Shown: positions 7,753 through 16,374 of the stretch, piece after piece
Layout of the letters: each line of letters opens with the position of its first letter
Numbering within the stretch: the first letter of the stretch is position 1
Source: Rhodococcus sp. KRD162
GTDB lineage: Bacteria; Actinomycetota; Actinomycetes; Mycobacteriales; Mycobacteriaceae
Direction: 5' to 3'
Assembly: GCF_017168335.1 (NCBI RefSeq)
Contig: NZ_JABFAU010000003.1
Span: 378,972 to 442,971, forward strand
DNA length: 64,000 bases
Made by a program: the position numbers and the translations under genes
Notes under the pieces: generated by a model
The model's input: only the letters and a program-made list of their open reading frames with translations
Database searches by the model: none
Told to the model about the DNA's origin: nothing

Positions 7753-9384
7753 CTACTGTTCCGACAGCTGTCCGTCCGCCATCGTCCAGTGCCTCGTGCT
7801 GCGGACCGTCTCGAGCATTCTGCGGTCGTGGGTGACCAGCAGAAGCGTTCCCTCGAAGTTCTCCATCGCCCGTTCGAGTTGCTCGATGGCAGGCAGGTCC
7901 AGATGGTTGGTCGGCTCGTCGAGCACCAGCAGATTCACGCCTCGGGCCTGCAGCAAGGCCAGCGCCGCGCGGGTTCGCTCACCGGGAGAGAGCGACGCCG
8001 CGGGCCGCAGCGCGTCGTCGCCGCGCAGGCCGAACTTCGCCAGCAGGGTGCGCACTTCGGCGTCGGGCCAGTCGGGGACTGCCGCGCTCAGCGCATCGGA
8101 CACCGTGCCGTCCCCGAGGAAATATGCTCGCGCCTGATCGATTTCACCGATGGCCACACCGGATCCCAGCGAGGCCGTGCCCTCGTCCGGGATCGACCTG
8201 CCCAGCAGTATCGAGAGCAAGGTCGTCTTACCGGAACCGTTCGGCCCGGTGACGAGAATCCGATCACCCCAGTCGATCTGCGTGGTCACCGGGCCGAACG
8301 TGAATCCCGATCGGCGCACGACCGCTCCGCCCAGTACCGCGACGACGGCTCCGCTGCGAGGAGCGGCGGCGATCTCCATCCGCAGCTCCCACTCCTTGCG
8401 CGGCTCCTCCACCACTTCGAGGCGTTCGATGCGCCGTTGTGTCTGTCGGGCTTTCGCGGCCTGCTTCTCGGTGGACTCGGCGCGGGTCTTACGGGCGATC
8501 TTGTCGTTGTCGGTGGCCTTGCGGCGCGCGTTGCGCACCCCCGATTCCATCCAGTTTCGCTGCATCTGCGCCCGAGACTCCAACGCGGACTTGGTGTCTG
8601 CAAACTCCTCGTACTTCTCCCGTGCATGCTGGCGGGCGATCTCCCGTTCCGCCAGATACGACTGGTAGCTGCCGTCGTACACATCGATGCGGCGCTGCGC
8701 GCGATCGAGCTCGACGACGCCCGTCACCGTCCGCGCGAGAAACTCGCGATCATGGCTGACCACGACGACCGCCGCTCGGGTCGCAACGACGAACTGCTCG
8801 AGTTGCTCGAGGCCCGCCAGATCGAGATCGTTGGTCGGTTCGTCGAGCAGCAGAATGTCGTAGCGCGCGAGCAGGATCGCGGCGAGCCCCGCGCGAGCGG
8901 CCTGCCCACCGGACAACGCGGTCATCGGTGCAGATCCGTCGACATCCAGACCGAGATCGGCCAGCACCTTCGCCGTTCGCTCCGCCAGGTCAGCGCCGCC
9001 GAGCGCCAACCACCGTTCCAACGCCGGGGTGTAGAGGTCTTCGTCACTCGAACCGAGGGCCTCGGCAGCCGCGTTCATCACTGCCTCGGCCGCCGTAACC
9101 CCGGTACGCCGGCCGAGGAAGTCCAGCACCGTCTCCCCGTCGATCCGCTCGGGCTCCTGGGCCAGATATCCCACCGTCGCATCCGGCGGACTGGTGTGAA
9201 TCTCACCCTCGTGCTCGGCGGTGCCGACCCCGGCGAGCAGCGTCAACAGAGTCGACTTGCCGGCACCGTTCGCGCCGACCAGTCCGATCACGTCGCCCTC
9301 GGTCACCGTCAGGTCGAGACCGGAGAACAGGGTGCGGTCGCCGTGAAACGCGGCGAGTTCATCGATGCGGAGCGTTGCGGTCAC
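7753..9384 (-). CDS. ABC-F family ATP-binding protein
   Basis: 543 residues with two ABC nucleotide-binding domains and no membrane part. Domain 1: Walker A GANGAGKST, signature LSGGQAARA, Walker B LLLDEPTNDLDL. Domain 2: GPNGSGKTT, LSPGERTRA, LVLDEPTNHLDL. A charged linker of about 80 residues (230-310, rich in Arg, Lys and Glu) lies between them, as in ribosome-associated ABC-F proteins that relieve stalling or protect from antibiotics. No regulatory leader peptide is evident in the 54-base gap upstream, so a housekeeping role is as likely as resistance. Confidence 0.88.
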   Translation of the reverse strand: MTATLRIDELAAFHGDRTLFSGLDLTVTEGDVIGLVGANGAGKSTLLTLLAGVGTAEHEGEIHTSPPDATVGYLAQEPERIDGETVLDFLGRRTGVTAAEAVMNAAAEALGSSDEDLYTPALERWLALGGADLAERTAKVLADLGLDVDGSAPMTALSGGQAARAGLAAILLARYDILLLDEPTNDLDLAGLEQLEQFVVATRAAVVVVSHDREFLARTVTGVVELDRAQRRIDVYDGSYQSYLAEREIARQHAREKYEEFADTKSALESRAQMQRNWMESGVRNARRKATDNDKIARKTRAESTEKQAAKARQTQRRIERLEVVEEPRKEWELRMEIAAAPRSGAVVAVLGGAVVRRSGFTFGPVTTQIDWGDRILVTGPNGSGKTTLLSILLGRSIPDEGTASLGSGVAIGEIDQARAYFLGDGTVSDALSAAVPDWPDAEVRTLLAKFGLRGDDALRPAASLSPGERTRAALALLQARGVNLLVLDEPTNHLDLPAIEQLERAMENFEGTLLLVTHDRRMLETVRSTRHWTMADGQLSEQ

Positions 9385-9438
9385 ACCGAAACACTAAGGC
9401 CAGGGAACAACAGCACCCCACCCACCGTTGGCATTCAT

Positions 9439-10287
9439 ATGACGTATTCAGCCGAGACCAGTACTGTTCCGACGATCGTGCTCAACGACGGCACCTCCAT
9501 TCCGCAGCTCGGATTCGGTGTGTGGCAGGTTCCCGACGACGGTGCGCACGACGCCGTGGCCGAGGCTCTGAAGGTCGGATACCGCAGTATCGACACCGCC
9601 AAGGTGTACGAGAACGAGACCGGCACCGGCAAAGCGATCGCAGAATCCGGCATCGCCCGCGACGAGCTGTTCATCACCACCAAATTGTGGAACGACGATC
9701 AGGGGTACGACTCCACTCTGCAGGCATTCGACGCGAGCATGGACCGGCTCGGGCTCGAGTACCTCGACCTCTACCTGATCCACTGGCAGCAGCTCGATCG
9801 CGACAAGTACATCGACACCTTCAAGGCATTCCAGAAGTTGAAGGCCGACGGTCGGATCGGGTCCATCGGCGTCTCCAATTTCACCATCCCCACCCTCGAG
9901 AAGCTGATCGACGCCGTCGGCGAGGTGCCCTCGATCAACCAGGTCGAGCTGCATCCACGGCTGATCCAGGAGGAGTTGCGGGCGTTCCACACCTCGAAGG
10001 GCATCGCCACCGAAGCATGGAGCCCGCTGGGATCCGGCACCATCCTCGACGAGCCGCTGTTCGCGAAGATCGGTGACGCGCACGGTGTCACCCCGGCCCA
10101 GGTGATTCTGCGCTGGCACATCCAGCTCGGCAACGTGGTGATCCCCAAGTCGGTGACCCCGGCGCGCATCGCAAGCAACTTCGACGTGTTCGGCTTCGAG
10201 CTGAGCAACGACGAGATTCAGCAGATCAACGCCCTCGATTCCGCGGACGGCCGCACCGGCCCCGACCCGGACAAGTTCAGCAGCTGA
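9439..10287 (+). CDS. aldo/keto reductase
   Basis: 282 residues of the AKR5-like TIM-barrel family that reduces aldehydes and ketones with NADPH. Start region LNDGTSIPQLGFGVWQ and the tetrad are visible: Asp and Tyr in SIDTAKVYENE, Lys in TTKLW, His in LIHWQ. The cofactor site PKSVTPARIASN is intact. The frame is open back to 7690, but that region is the reverse of the ABC-F gene, so the ATG at 9439 is the start. No good ribosome site. Divergent from the ABC-F gene. Confidence 0.93.
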   Translation: MTYSAETSTVPTIVLNDGTSIPQLGFGVWQVPDDGAHDAVAEALKVGYRSIDTAKVYENETGTGKAIAESGIARDELFITTKLWNDDQGYDSTLQAFDASMDRLGLEYLDLYLIHWQQLDRDKYIDTFKAFQKLKADGRIGSIGVSNFTIPTLEKLIDAVGEVPSINQVELHPRLIQEELRAFHTSKGIATEAWSPLGSGTILDEPLFAKIGDAHGVTPAQVILRWHIQLGNVVIPKSVTPARIASNFDVFGFELSNDEIQQINALDSADGRTGPDPDKFSS

Positions 10288-10311
10288 CAGTGGGGGCCTA
10301 GGGTAGTACCC

Positions 10312-11133
10312 ATGTCCGAACCGCTCGAAGGCAAGACCGTTGCCATCACCGCCGAGCGGCGAGCAGACGAATTGGCCACCATGCTCGAACGCCGCGGCGC
10401 GAACATCGTTCACGCCGCGGCGATTCACGTTCTGCCGCTGATCGACGACTCGGAGCTCGAGTCCGCCACCGAGAGCATCATCGAGCATCCGCCGAAGATC
10501 GTGGTGATCAGTACCGGCATCGGTTTTCGCGGCTGGCTCGACGCCGCCGAAGAATGGGGAATCCGCGACAATTTCGTTGCTGCGCTGAGACGTTCGAGGA
10601 TCATCGCGCGAGGACCGAAGGCGCGCGGGGCCATTCGCGGAGCCGGTTTGCGTGACGAGTGGTCACCGGCAACCGAGGCCTCGCAGGAGGTAGCGGATCA
10701 CCTTGCCGCCGAGGGTGTCTCGAGCGTCGACATCGCAGTTCAGCTGCACGGTGTCATCACCGAATGGGAACCGACGATTCACCTGGGCGACGCGCTGACC
10801 GAACTGGGCGCACACGTGCGTCCGGTACCGGTGTACCGATGGATCCGTCCCGTCGATCAGACCCCGCTGATCGGTCTGTTGACGCAGATCATCGAGCGTC
10901 GCGTCGACGCGGTGACGTTCACCAGCGCCCCGGCCGTGGCTTCCCTGCTCTCGACCGCGAAGGACAACGGCCTGCTCGACGCTTTCCTCGACGCGCTGGC
11001 AGGCCCCGTCGCCGCGATCTGCGTCGGGCCGGTGACTTCGGCACCGTTGGACGCGTTGGGCGTGCCGACCTCGATGCCGAGCCGGGCGCGACTGGGCGCG
11101 CTGGCGAAGTTCGTGACCGAGCAGCTCGGCTAA
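10312..11133 (+). CDS. uroporphyrinogen-III synthase (HemD)-like protein
   Basis: 273 residues with the two-lobed HemD fold: KTVAITAERRADELATMLE at the N-terminus and DAVTFTSAPAVASLL / AAICVGPVTSAPLDALGVP in the second lobe. HemD closes hydroxymethylbilane to uroporphyrinogen III. The M. tuberculosis relative Rv0260c carries an extra DNA-binding domain after the HemD part; here the chain stops after HemD. No other haem genes are nearby, so it may be a paralogue rather than the main HemD. A TAGGGT box (10299-10304) seven bases before the ATG suggests leaderless transcription. Its stop overlaps the converging monooxygenase stop. Confidence 0.8.
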   Translation: MSEPLEGKTVAITAERRADELATMLERRGANIVHAAAIHVLPLIDDSELESATESIIEHPPKIVVISTGIGFRGWLDAAEEWGIRDNFVAALRRSRIIARGPKARGAIRGAGLRDEWSPATEASQEVADHLAAEGVSSVDIAVQLHGVITEWEPTIHLGDALTELGAHVRPVPVYRWIRPVDQTPLIGLLTQIIERRVDAVTFTSAPAVASLLSTAKDNGLLDAFLDALAGPVAAICVGPVTSAPLDALGVPTSMPSRARLGALAKFVTEQLG

Positions 11134-12197
11134 GCCAAGGTCTCGAGCAGTTCGGTCACCGCGGCCCTGCCGGCTCGGTTGGCCCCGATGGTGCTCGCGG
11201 ACGGTCCGTAACCGAGCAGGTGGACGCGATGGTTCGCGGCCACGCGGGTGGCGAGCCTGCCGTCCATGACTATTCCTCCGCCGTGCCCGCGCAGGCGCAG
11301 CGGAGCGAGGTGGTCGAGCGCGCTGCGAAAGCCGGTGGCCCACAGGATCACGTCGGCATGCTGACTCGAACCGTCCTCCCAGACCACCGAATCTGCGGCG
11401 ATCCTCGCGAACATCGGCCTGCGCTCGAGAGCGCCGCGATCACGTGCGGCGGTCAGCGCGGGTGTCAGCAGCAGCCCGGTCACCGAGACCACCGAGCCCG
11501 GTGGCAGGCCCGCCCGCACCCGCTCCTCGACCATCGCGACAGCCCTGCGTCCGGCATCGTGATCGAACGCGCCCTCGCGGAACACCGGCGGTCGACGGGT
11601 CACCCAGGTGGTCGTCGTGACTCGGGAGATCTCGTCGAGCAATTGAACGGCAGAAATTCCGCCGCCCACCACCACGACGTGCTTGCCGGCGAACTCCTCG
11701 GCCGTCGTGAAGTCCTTGGTGTGCAGTTGCCTGCCGGTGAACGTCTCGGCCCCGTCGTAATGCGGAACGAACGGCTTCTCCCACGTTCCGGTCGCGTTGA
11801 TCAAGCCCTCGGCCATCACGACGGTCTCGCCGGCCTCCACCCGGAAACGACCCTCGCGATCGCACACGACCGTCACCGTGACGGGGCGTCGGACCTGCAG
11901 TTCGAAGCGCTCTTCGTACTCGCGGTAGTAGCGGGGGACGGCGTCGGCGGCCGGAACGGCCTGAGCCTGCTGATCTCCGAGTGTCTCGGCGAAGGCCATA
12001 CCCGGCAGGTCGTGCACGCCGTTGACCGTGCTCAGCGTCAACGACGGCCAGCGAAACTGCCACGCGCCGCCAGGTCCGGGTGAGCGGTCCAGCATCGAAA
12101 AGCCTGCACCTGCGGTCAGGCCGGCCCGGTGCAGGTGGTGGCCGGCGGAGAGCCCGGCCTGTCCCGCACCGATCACGGCCACTCGAGTCTCGATCAC
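11130..12197 (-). CDS. flavin-containing NAD(P)-binding monooxygenase-like protein
   Basis: 355 residues. FAD-binding motif VIGAGQAGLSAG starts at residue 6, and a second dinucleotide site VVVVGGGISAVQLL lies near the middle. The late motif DVILWATGFRSALDHL is typical of flavin monooxygenases (CzcO/FMO group). Substrate unknown. GTG at 12197 gives the expected distance to the first GxGxxG; the frame continues to 12704, but that part is antisense to echA6. Divergent from echA6, with a 61-base shared promoter region. Confidence 0.85.
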   Translation of the reverse strand: MIETRVAVIGAGQAGLSAGHHLHRAGLTAGAGFSMLDRSPGPGGAWQFRWPSLTLSTVNGVHDLPGMAFAETLGDQQAQAVPAADAVPRYYREYEERFELQVRRPVTVTVVCDREGRFRVEAGETVVMAEGLINATGTWEKPFVPHYDGAETFTGRQLHTKDFTTAEEFAGKHVVVVGGGISAVQLLDEISRVTTTTWVTRRPPVFREGAFDHDAGRRAVAMVEERVRAGLPPGSVVSVTGLLLTPALTAARDRGALERRPMFARIAADSVVWEDGSSQHADVILWATGFRSALDHLAPLRLRGHGGGIVMDGRLATRVAANHRVHLLGYGPSASTIGANRAGRAAVTELLETLA

Positions 12198-12258
12198 GGA
12201 TACCAGTAGATCAGCCTCGCTAGGTAAAAACCCGTACTGGTCGGTAACCTCTGGTGTC

Positions 12259-12990
12259 GTGATCGGACTCTCTCGTGACGGCGATGTCGTCACCCTGGAA
12301 TTGCAGCGCCCGGATCGACGCAATGCGCTCAACAGCGAGTTGTGCGTTGCAGTGCGCCACGGCGTCGAACAAGCCGAGCGGGACGGGGCGCGGGTTCTCG
12401 TCATCACCGGGCAGGGAACCAGCTTCTGCGCGGGCGCGGATCTGACCGGGGACGCGTTCCCGGAGTCGTTCGGGGAGATCCTCGAGGAGATGCTCGCTGC
12501 GATCGAGTCCGTCTCGATCCCGGTGATCGCGGCGATCAACGGCCCGGCGGTGGGGGCAGGTACCCAGTTGGCCATCGCCTGCGATCTGCGGGTGGCCGCG
12601 CCGAGCAGTTTCTTCGAGATTCCCTCGACGCGTCTCGGTATCGCCGTGAGCAACTGGACCATCCGGCGGTTGGCGGCGCTGGCCGGGGGAGGTGTTGCGC
12701 GCACGGTCCTGATCGGCGGCGAGCGTGTGCATGCGGATCAGGCGTACACGTGCGGACTGGCCAACAAGCTCGGCGATGTCTCCGACGCGACCGAGTGGGC
12801 CCAGTCGATCACCGAGCTCGCTCCGCTGGCGTTGCGTCACCTCAAGCTCGTGTTCAACGACGATGGATCTCACGACGATCCGACGCCGCAGCAGGCCGCT
12901 GCCTTCGCGGCCGCGTGGACCAGCACGGACATGAGGGAAGCGCGAGCCGCGCGATCCGAGAAGCGCAAGCCGAAGTTCGTGGGCAGATGA
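12259..12990 (+). CDS. echA6: EchA6-like acyl-CoA binding enoyl-CoA hydratase homologue
   Basis: 243 residues, the same length as M. tuberculosis EchA6 (Rv0905) as recalled, with very similar sequence (ELQRPDRRNALNS, GQGTSFCAGADL, NGPAVGAG). The two glutamates that catalyse hydration in classical crotonases are replaced: Gln103 and Ser123 stand in the aligned places. EchA6 is reported to bind long acyl-CoA and pass it to fatty acid synthase II rather than hydrate it. A TAACCT box (12245-12250) eight bases before the GTG suggests leaderless transcription. The stop overlaps the ammonium transporter start (ATGA), an unusual partner. Confidence 0.88.
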   Translation: MIGLSRDGDVVTLELQRPDRRNALNSELCVAVRHGVEQAERDGARVLVITGQGTSFCAGADLTGDAFPESFGEILEEMLAAIESVSIPVIAAINGPAVGAGTQLAIACDLRVAAPSSFFEIPSTRLGIAVSNWTIRRLAALAGGGVARTVLIGGERVHADQAYTCGLANKLGDVSDATEWAQSITELAPLALRHLKLVFNDDGSHDDPTPQQAAAFAAAWTSTDMREARAARSEKRKPKFVGR

Positions 12991-14321
12991 TCAACGGGAC
13001 GCCCGACGCCGGCGATACCGCATGGCTGTTGGCCAGTACCGCGCTGGTGCTGCTGATGACGCCGGGGCTGGCGTTCTTCTACGGCGGCATGGTGCGCTCG
13101 AAGAGCGTGCTGAACATGATGATGATGAGCTTGTCGGCCATCGCTGTGGTGTGGCTGCTCTGGTTGGTGTTCGGATTTTCGATGGTGTTCGGCGACAACG
13201 TGATCGGTGGTTGGATTGGAAACCCGCTGCAGTACGCCGGTTTCGAGGGTCTGCTGGGTGGGGTGTACACCTCGGCTGGGGGAGCGGTATCGATTCCGTT
13301 GGTGGGAACAGTTCCGGCGCTGGTGTTCGCGGCATTCCAGGCGGGGTTCGCCATGGTGACGGTTGCCCTGATCTCCGGAGCCGTCGCAGACCGGATGAGG
13401 TTCGTTCCCTGGGTGGTGTTCGCAGCGCTGTGGTCCACGCTGGTGTATTTCCCGGTGGCGCATTGGGTGTTCTCGCTCGACGGGCTCACCAGTGAGTTCG
13501 GCGGTTGGATCGCCAACAGGCTCGGCGCGATCGACTTCGCAGGCGGTACCGCGGTGGAGATCAACGCCGGGGTTGCCGGGCTGGTACTTGCGCTGGTGGT
13601 CGGTAAGCGTCGGGGTTGGCCACGAGATCCCATGCGCCCGCACAACCTTCCTGCCGTCATGCTCGGTGCCGGTTTGCTGTGGTTCGGCTGGTTCGGTTTC
13701 AACGCCGGTTCTTCCCTTGCGGCCGACGGCGTGGCCGCGGTGGCCTTGGTGAACACGATGGGTGCCGGAGCGATGTCGATGGCGGCGTGGCTAGTCGTCG
13801 AGAAGCTACGGGACGGTCGTGCGACGTCGTTCGGTGCAGCCTCGGGTGTGGTGGCCGGATTGGTGGCCATCACGCCCTCGTGTACAGCCGTGACCCCCAT
13901 CGGTGCTGCCGCGATCGGCATCGTCGCCGGTGCGCTCTGTGCCCTGGCCATCGGTCTCAAATACCGCTTCGGTTACGACGATTCACTCGACGTCGTGGGT
14001 GTGCACCTCGTCGGCGGCGTCGTCGGCACGCTGATGATCGGGCTCGTCGCCAGCGCTCGGATGCCGGCCGGCGTCGACGGGCTGTTCTACGGCGGCGGCG
14101 TGCATCAGTTGTGGGTTCAGGCAGTGGCGGTGGTGGCGGTGTTCGCCTACTGCGCCGTGGTCACCGCCGCGATCGCGTTCGCGATCAAGGCGCTCATGGG
14201 AGTGCGCGCCGATGCGCAACACGAAGCGGACGGACTCGACGAACACGAGCACGCCGAGTCCGCGTACGACTTCGGCGTGAGCCACGGCGGCAGCAACAAG
14301 CCAGGGCTTTTCGGTAAGTAG
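12987..14321 (+). CDS. amt: ammonium transporter (Amt/MEP/Rh family) with Glu at the first twin-His site
   Basis: 444-residue channel with about 11 helices, start MINGTPDAGDTAWLLAS. Amt trimers conduct ammonium through a pore with two stacked histidines. Here the first is Glu191 (GGTAVEINAG where HINAG is usual) and the second is His340 (VGVHLVGG). A Glu at the first site is known in yeast Mep1/Mep3. The C-terminal tail is about 45 residues and His/Glu rich. No glnK follows, though many bacteria pair amt with glnK. Translation is coupled to echA6 by a four-base overlap. Confidence 0.95.
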   Translation: MINGTPDAGDTAWLLASTALVLLMTPGLAFFYGGMVRSKSVLNMMMMSLSAIAVVWLLWLVFGFSMVFGDNVIGGWIGNPLQYAGFEGLLGGVYTSAGGAVSIPLVGTVPALVFAAFQAGFAMVTVALISGAVADRMRFVPWVVFAALWSTLVYFPVAHWVFSLDGLTSEFGGWIANRLGAIDFAGGTAVEINAGVAGLVLALVVGKRRGWPRDPMRPHNLPAVMLGAGLLWFGWFGFNAGSSLAADGVAAVALVNTMGAGAMSMAAWLVVEKLRDGRATSFGAASGVVAGLVAITPSCTAVTPIGAAAIGIVAGALCALAIGLKYRFGYDDSLDVVGVHLVGGVVGTLMIGLVASARMPAGVDGLFYGGGVHQLWVQAVAVVAVFAYCAVVTAAIAFAIKALMGVRADAQHEADGLDEHEHAESAYDFGVSHGGSNKPGLFGK

Positions 14322-14513
14322 GGACAAGGCGTACGCGCCCTTTACGAACCGATCGGTCGCTGAGAGTTGTTCTGTCCCTTTCGCGTTGATGCGAAAGATC
14401 GTTGTTCGGTTTCTCCCCGTTCGTTCATCTTCGGTTCGCCTCGCTCGCCTGTTGTGCCCATACCTTTTCGCTGCTCGGCATCGAGCGATGGACACGACGA
14501 AAGACTGAGGAAC

Positions 14514-15188
14514 ATGAAGCTGACTCGATTCGCGGCAACGTCCGCATTGGTCATTGCAGCGATGACGACCGCCATGGGCACCGCCTATGCCGATCCGGCA
14601 CCGGCCATCGGCGCTCCGGTCGGTTGGAACGTCACCCAGGCGGGCAACCAGGTCCTGGTCGACACGGCCGCCGGATCGCTGAGCAACGAGAACAACCACC
14701 TCGTCGTCCGCGACGCCAACGGCGTCATGGTCGATTCCGTACCGCTCGCCATTGCCGCAGACGGATTCTCGCACCCCGTCGCCGCCGTGATCAACGGAAA
14801 CCACGCGACCCTGACCGCCGATGTCTCGCCTGCGGCGGCAACCCCGGTCTCCGCCACTGTTCCCGGACTTCAACAGGTAGACCTGCCCGCTGCAGTGTCG
14901 GGCGTCAAGGACAACCTCAGCCTCTCCGCCACGGTAGGTGGATTCCTCGGTGCCGCAACCGGTCTGGTGACCGGATGCTTCCTCGGTGCCATCGCTGCCG
15001 GAACTGTATCCGCGCCTGCACTGCTGCTCTTCGGTGCCGCACCGGTTGCCGGATGCGTCGGCGGCGCACTGCTTCTCGGCTCGGGTGCATCACTTGCCGG
15101 TAGCACCATCGGTGGCCTCGGTGCTATCGCAGCCAACGCCGGACAGTTCATTCAGTTGCTCAACGCTCCTCCCGCCGTCAAGAAGTAG
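14514..15188 (+). CDS. secreted protein with hydrophobic glycine-rich C-terminal half
   Basis: 224 residues. A Sec signal peptide ends at AYA|D (26/27). Residues 27-135 look like a beta-rich domain (VGWNVTQAGNQVLVDTAAGS). Residues 143-215 are almost wholly Gly, Ala, Leu, Val and Ser with GxxxG-like spacing, two cysteines (155, 181) and no charge, like a glycine-zipper membrane-inserting segment. Similar proteins are common and unnamed in Rhodococcus and Nocardia. A GAGG site precedes the ATG. The function is unknown; insertion into the outer mycolate membrane is a guess. The upstream 192 bases hold an ACCGATCGGT palindrome (14348-14357) and a small hairpin (14378-14397). Confidence 0.88.
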   Translation: MKLTRFAATSALVIAAMTTAMGTAYADPAPAIGAPVGWNVTQAGNQVLVDTAAGSLSNENNHLVVRDANGVMVDSVPLAIAADGFSHPVAAVINGNHATLTADVSPAAATPVSATVPGLQQVDLPAAVSGVKDNLSLSATVGGFLGAATGLVTGCFLGAIAAGTVSAPALLLFGAAPVAGCVGGALLLGSGASLAGSTIGGLGAIAANAGQFIQLLNAPPAVKK

Positions 15189-15201
15189 TTCTCTCGACCG
15201 C

Positions 15202-15238
15202 GCTGTGGCCCGCACCGAACCCCGGTGCGGGCCACAGC
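15202..15238. terminator. bidirectional intrinsic terminator
   Basis: Perfect 16-base inverted repeat (arms 15202-15217 and 15223-15238, loop of five) between the converging secreted-protein and hydrolase genes. There is no long T run. Confidence 0.75.
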
Positions 15239-15241
15239 TGT

Positions 15242-16189
15242 CTACCGGGCCAGGGCGAGGTCTCGCACGTGCGCCGCCCGGGCCGCCGCCACCAGTCCGA
15301 CGACGGCCTCCGCCACCTCGTTGGCGCGTTCGAGGATCACCATGTGTCCGGCCCGCGCCACGCGGACCAGCCAGGCCTCCGGTAAGTGGGCGGCGATGGT
15401 TTCCGAATGCCGCATCGGCGTCATCAGGTCATCCGAGCCACACAGCACAAGTGCAGGAATCGAGGCCAGCACGGCCAAGCCGGCTATCTCGTCGAGGCCG
15501 CGAAACGCCTCGAGGAACGCGGCCATCGTCACGATGGAGGTGTCGCCGAGCATCGCCGTCGCCAGCGTGATCACCCGAGGGCTGACCCTGCGAGATCCGC
15601 ACCCCGCGGTCCTGACGATCGGGGCGCACACGCCGCGACTGAGCTTCTTGGCACCGGACATCAGTCGAGGGGCGCGTCGAACGGCGGCTCGAAACGCAGA
15701 CACCGCCGGGTGCGCGAGGCAGTGTCCGAGCCCGTCGTCGGTGATTCCGCCTGCCGATGTGGCGATCAGACCGACGCCGATCAAGCGCGAGCCGATGGCA
15801 TCGGGATTGTGGCGGGCATAGGACAGCGCCGTCATGCCGCCCATCGAGTGTCCGATCACGACGAACGGTCCCGAGGGGACGACGACGCGGATCACGTCGG
15901 CCAGGTCCTCGCCGAGCCGGTCGATGGTGTAGCTCTCGGGGGAGGCCGCGCTCGATTCCCCGTGCCCACGGTGGTCGTACATGACGATCCGAACGTCCTC
16001 GCCCCAGGTCTGCTCCAACTGCTGCCGCAGATCGGTCCACGACTGCATGCGCAGACAGTGCCCGTGCACGAACACCACGGTCAGAGGGGGATTCGGGTGC
16101 CCGAACTCGCGCACCGCCAGCGTGGTGCCATCGCAGGCGGCGACAGAACTGCGGCGTCCGACCTGATGATTCTGCTCGCTGGGGTACAT
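15242..16189 (-). CDS. alpha/beta hydrolase
   Basis: 315 residues. Oxyanion loop FVHGHCLRM, nucleophile GHSMGGM, acid in LCGSDDLMTP and catalytic histidine in RAGHMVILE: a complete set. Family members hydrolyse esters or act as lactonases or peroxidases; nothing singles out the substrate. A GGAG site lies five bases before the ATG at 16189. Divergent from the sigma factor gene across 185 bases that contain a good CRP-like site. Confidence 0.88.
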   Translation of the reverse strand: MYPSEQNHQVGRRSSVAACDGTTLAVREFGHPNPPLTVVFVHGHCLRMQSWTDLRQQLEQTWGEDVRIVMYDHRGHGESSAASPESYTIDRLGEDLADVIRVVVPSGPFVVIGHSMGGMTALSYARHNPDAIGSRLIGVGLIATSAGGITDDGLGHCLAHPAVSAFRAAVRRAPRLMSGAKKLSRGVCAPIVRTAGCGSRRVSPRVITLATAMLGDTSIVTMAAFLEAFRGLDEIAGLAVLASIPALVLCGSDDLMTPMRHSETIAAHLPEAWLVRVARAGHMVILERANEVAEAVVGLVAAARAAHVRDLALAR

Positions 16190-16251
16190 GGCGCTCCGTA
16201 GGTGGCGGTGTCACATGTTGTTGCCCGATACGTCGCTGCGCCGACACGCCG

Positions 16252-16267
16252 TGTTACGTGGATCACA
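16252..16267. promoter_or_regulatory. CRP/GlxR-like binding site
   Basis: TGTTA-CGTGGA-TCACA matches nine of ten conserved positions of the CRP consensus TGTGA-N6-TCACA, in the gap between the divergent hydrolase and sigma factor genes. Binding is inferred. Confidence 0.45.
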
Positions 16268-16374
16268 TACGCCTGGATTGTGGTAACGGCAAGACCAAGC
16301 CGAACCGGAGACGGCACCGAATGACCCATGAGCGTTCAGGCGAGGGCGCGCGTTGCCAATGAAGGAGATCGGCC

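Noticed and set aside
7690-9438. 583-codon extension in front of the aldo/keto reductase
   Set aside because: Antisense of the ABC-F gene; family start is at 9439.
14378-14397. Hairpin CTTTCGC/GCGAAAG after amt as terminator or riboswitch
   Set aside because: Only seven base pairs, no T run, and no riboswitch consensus recognised.
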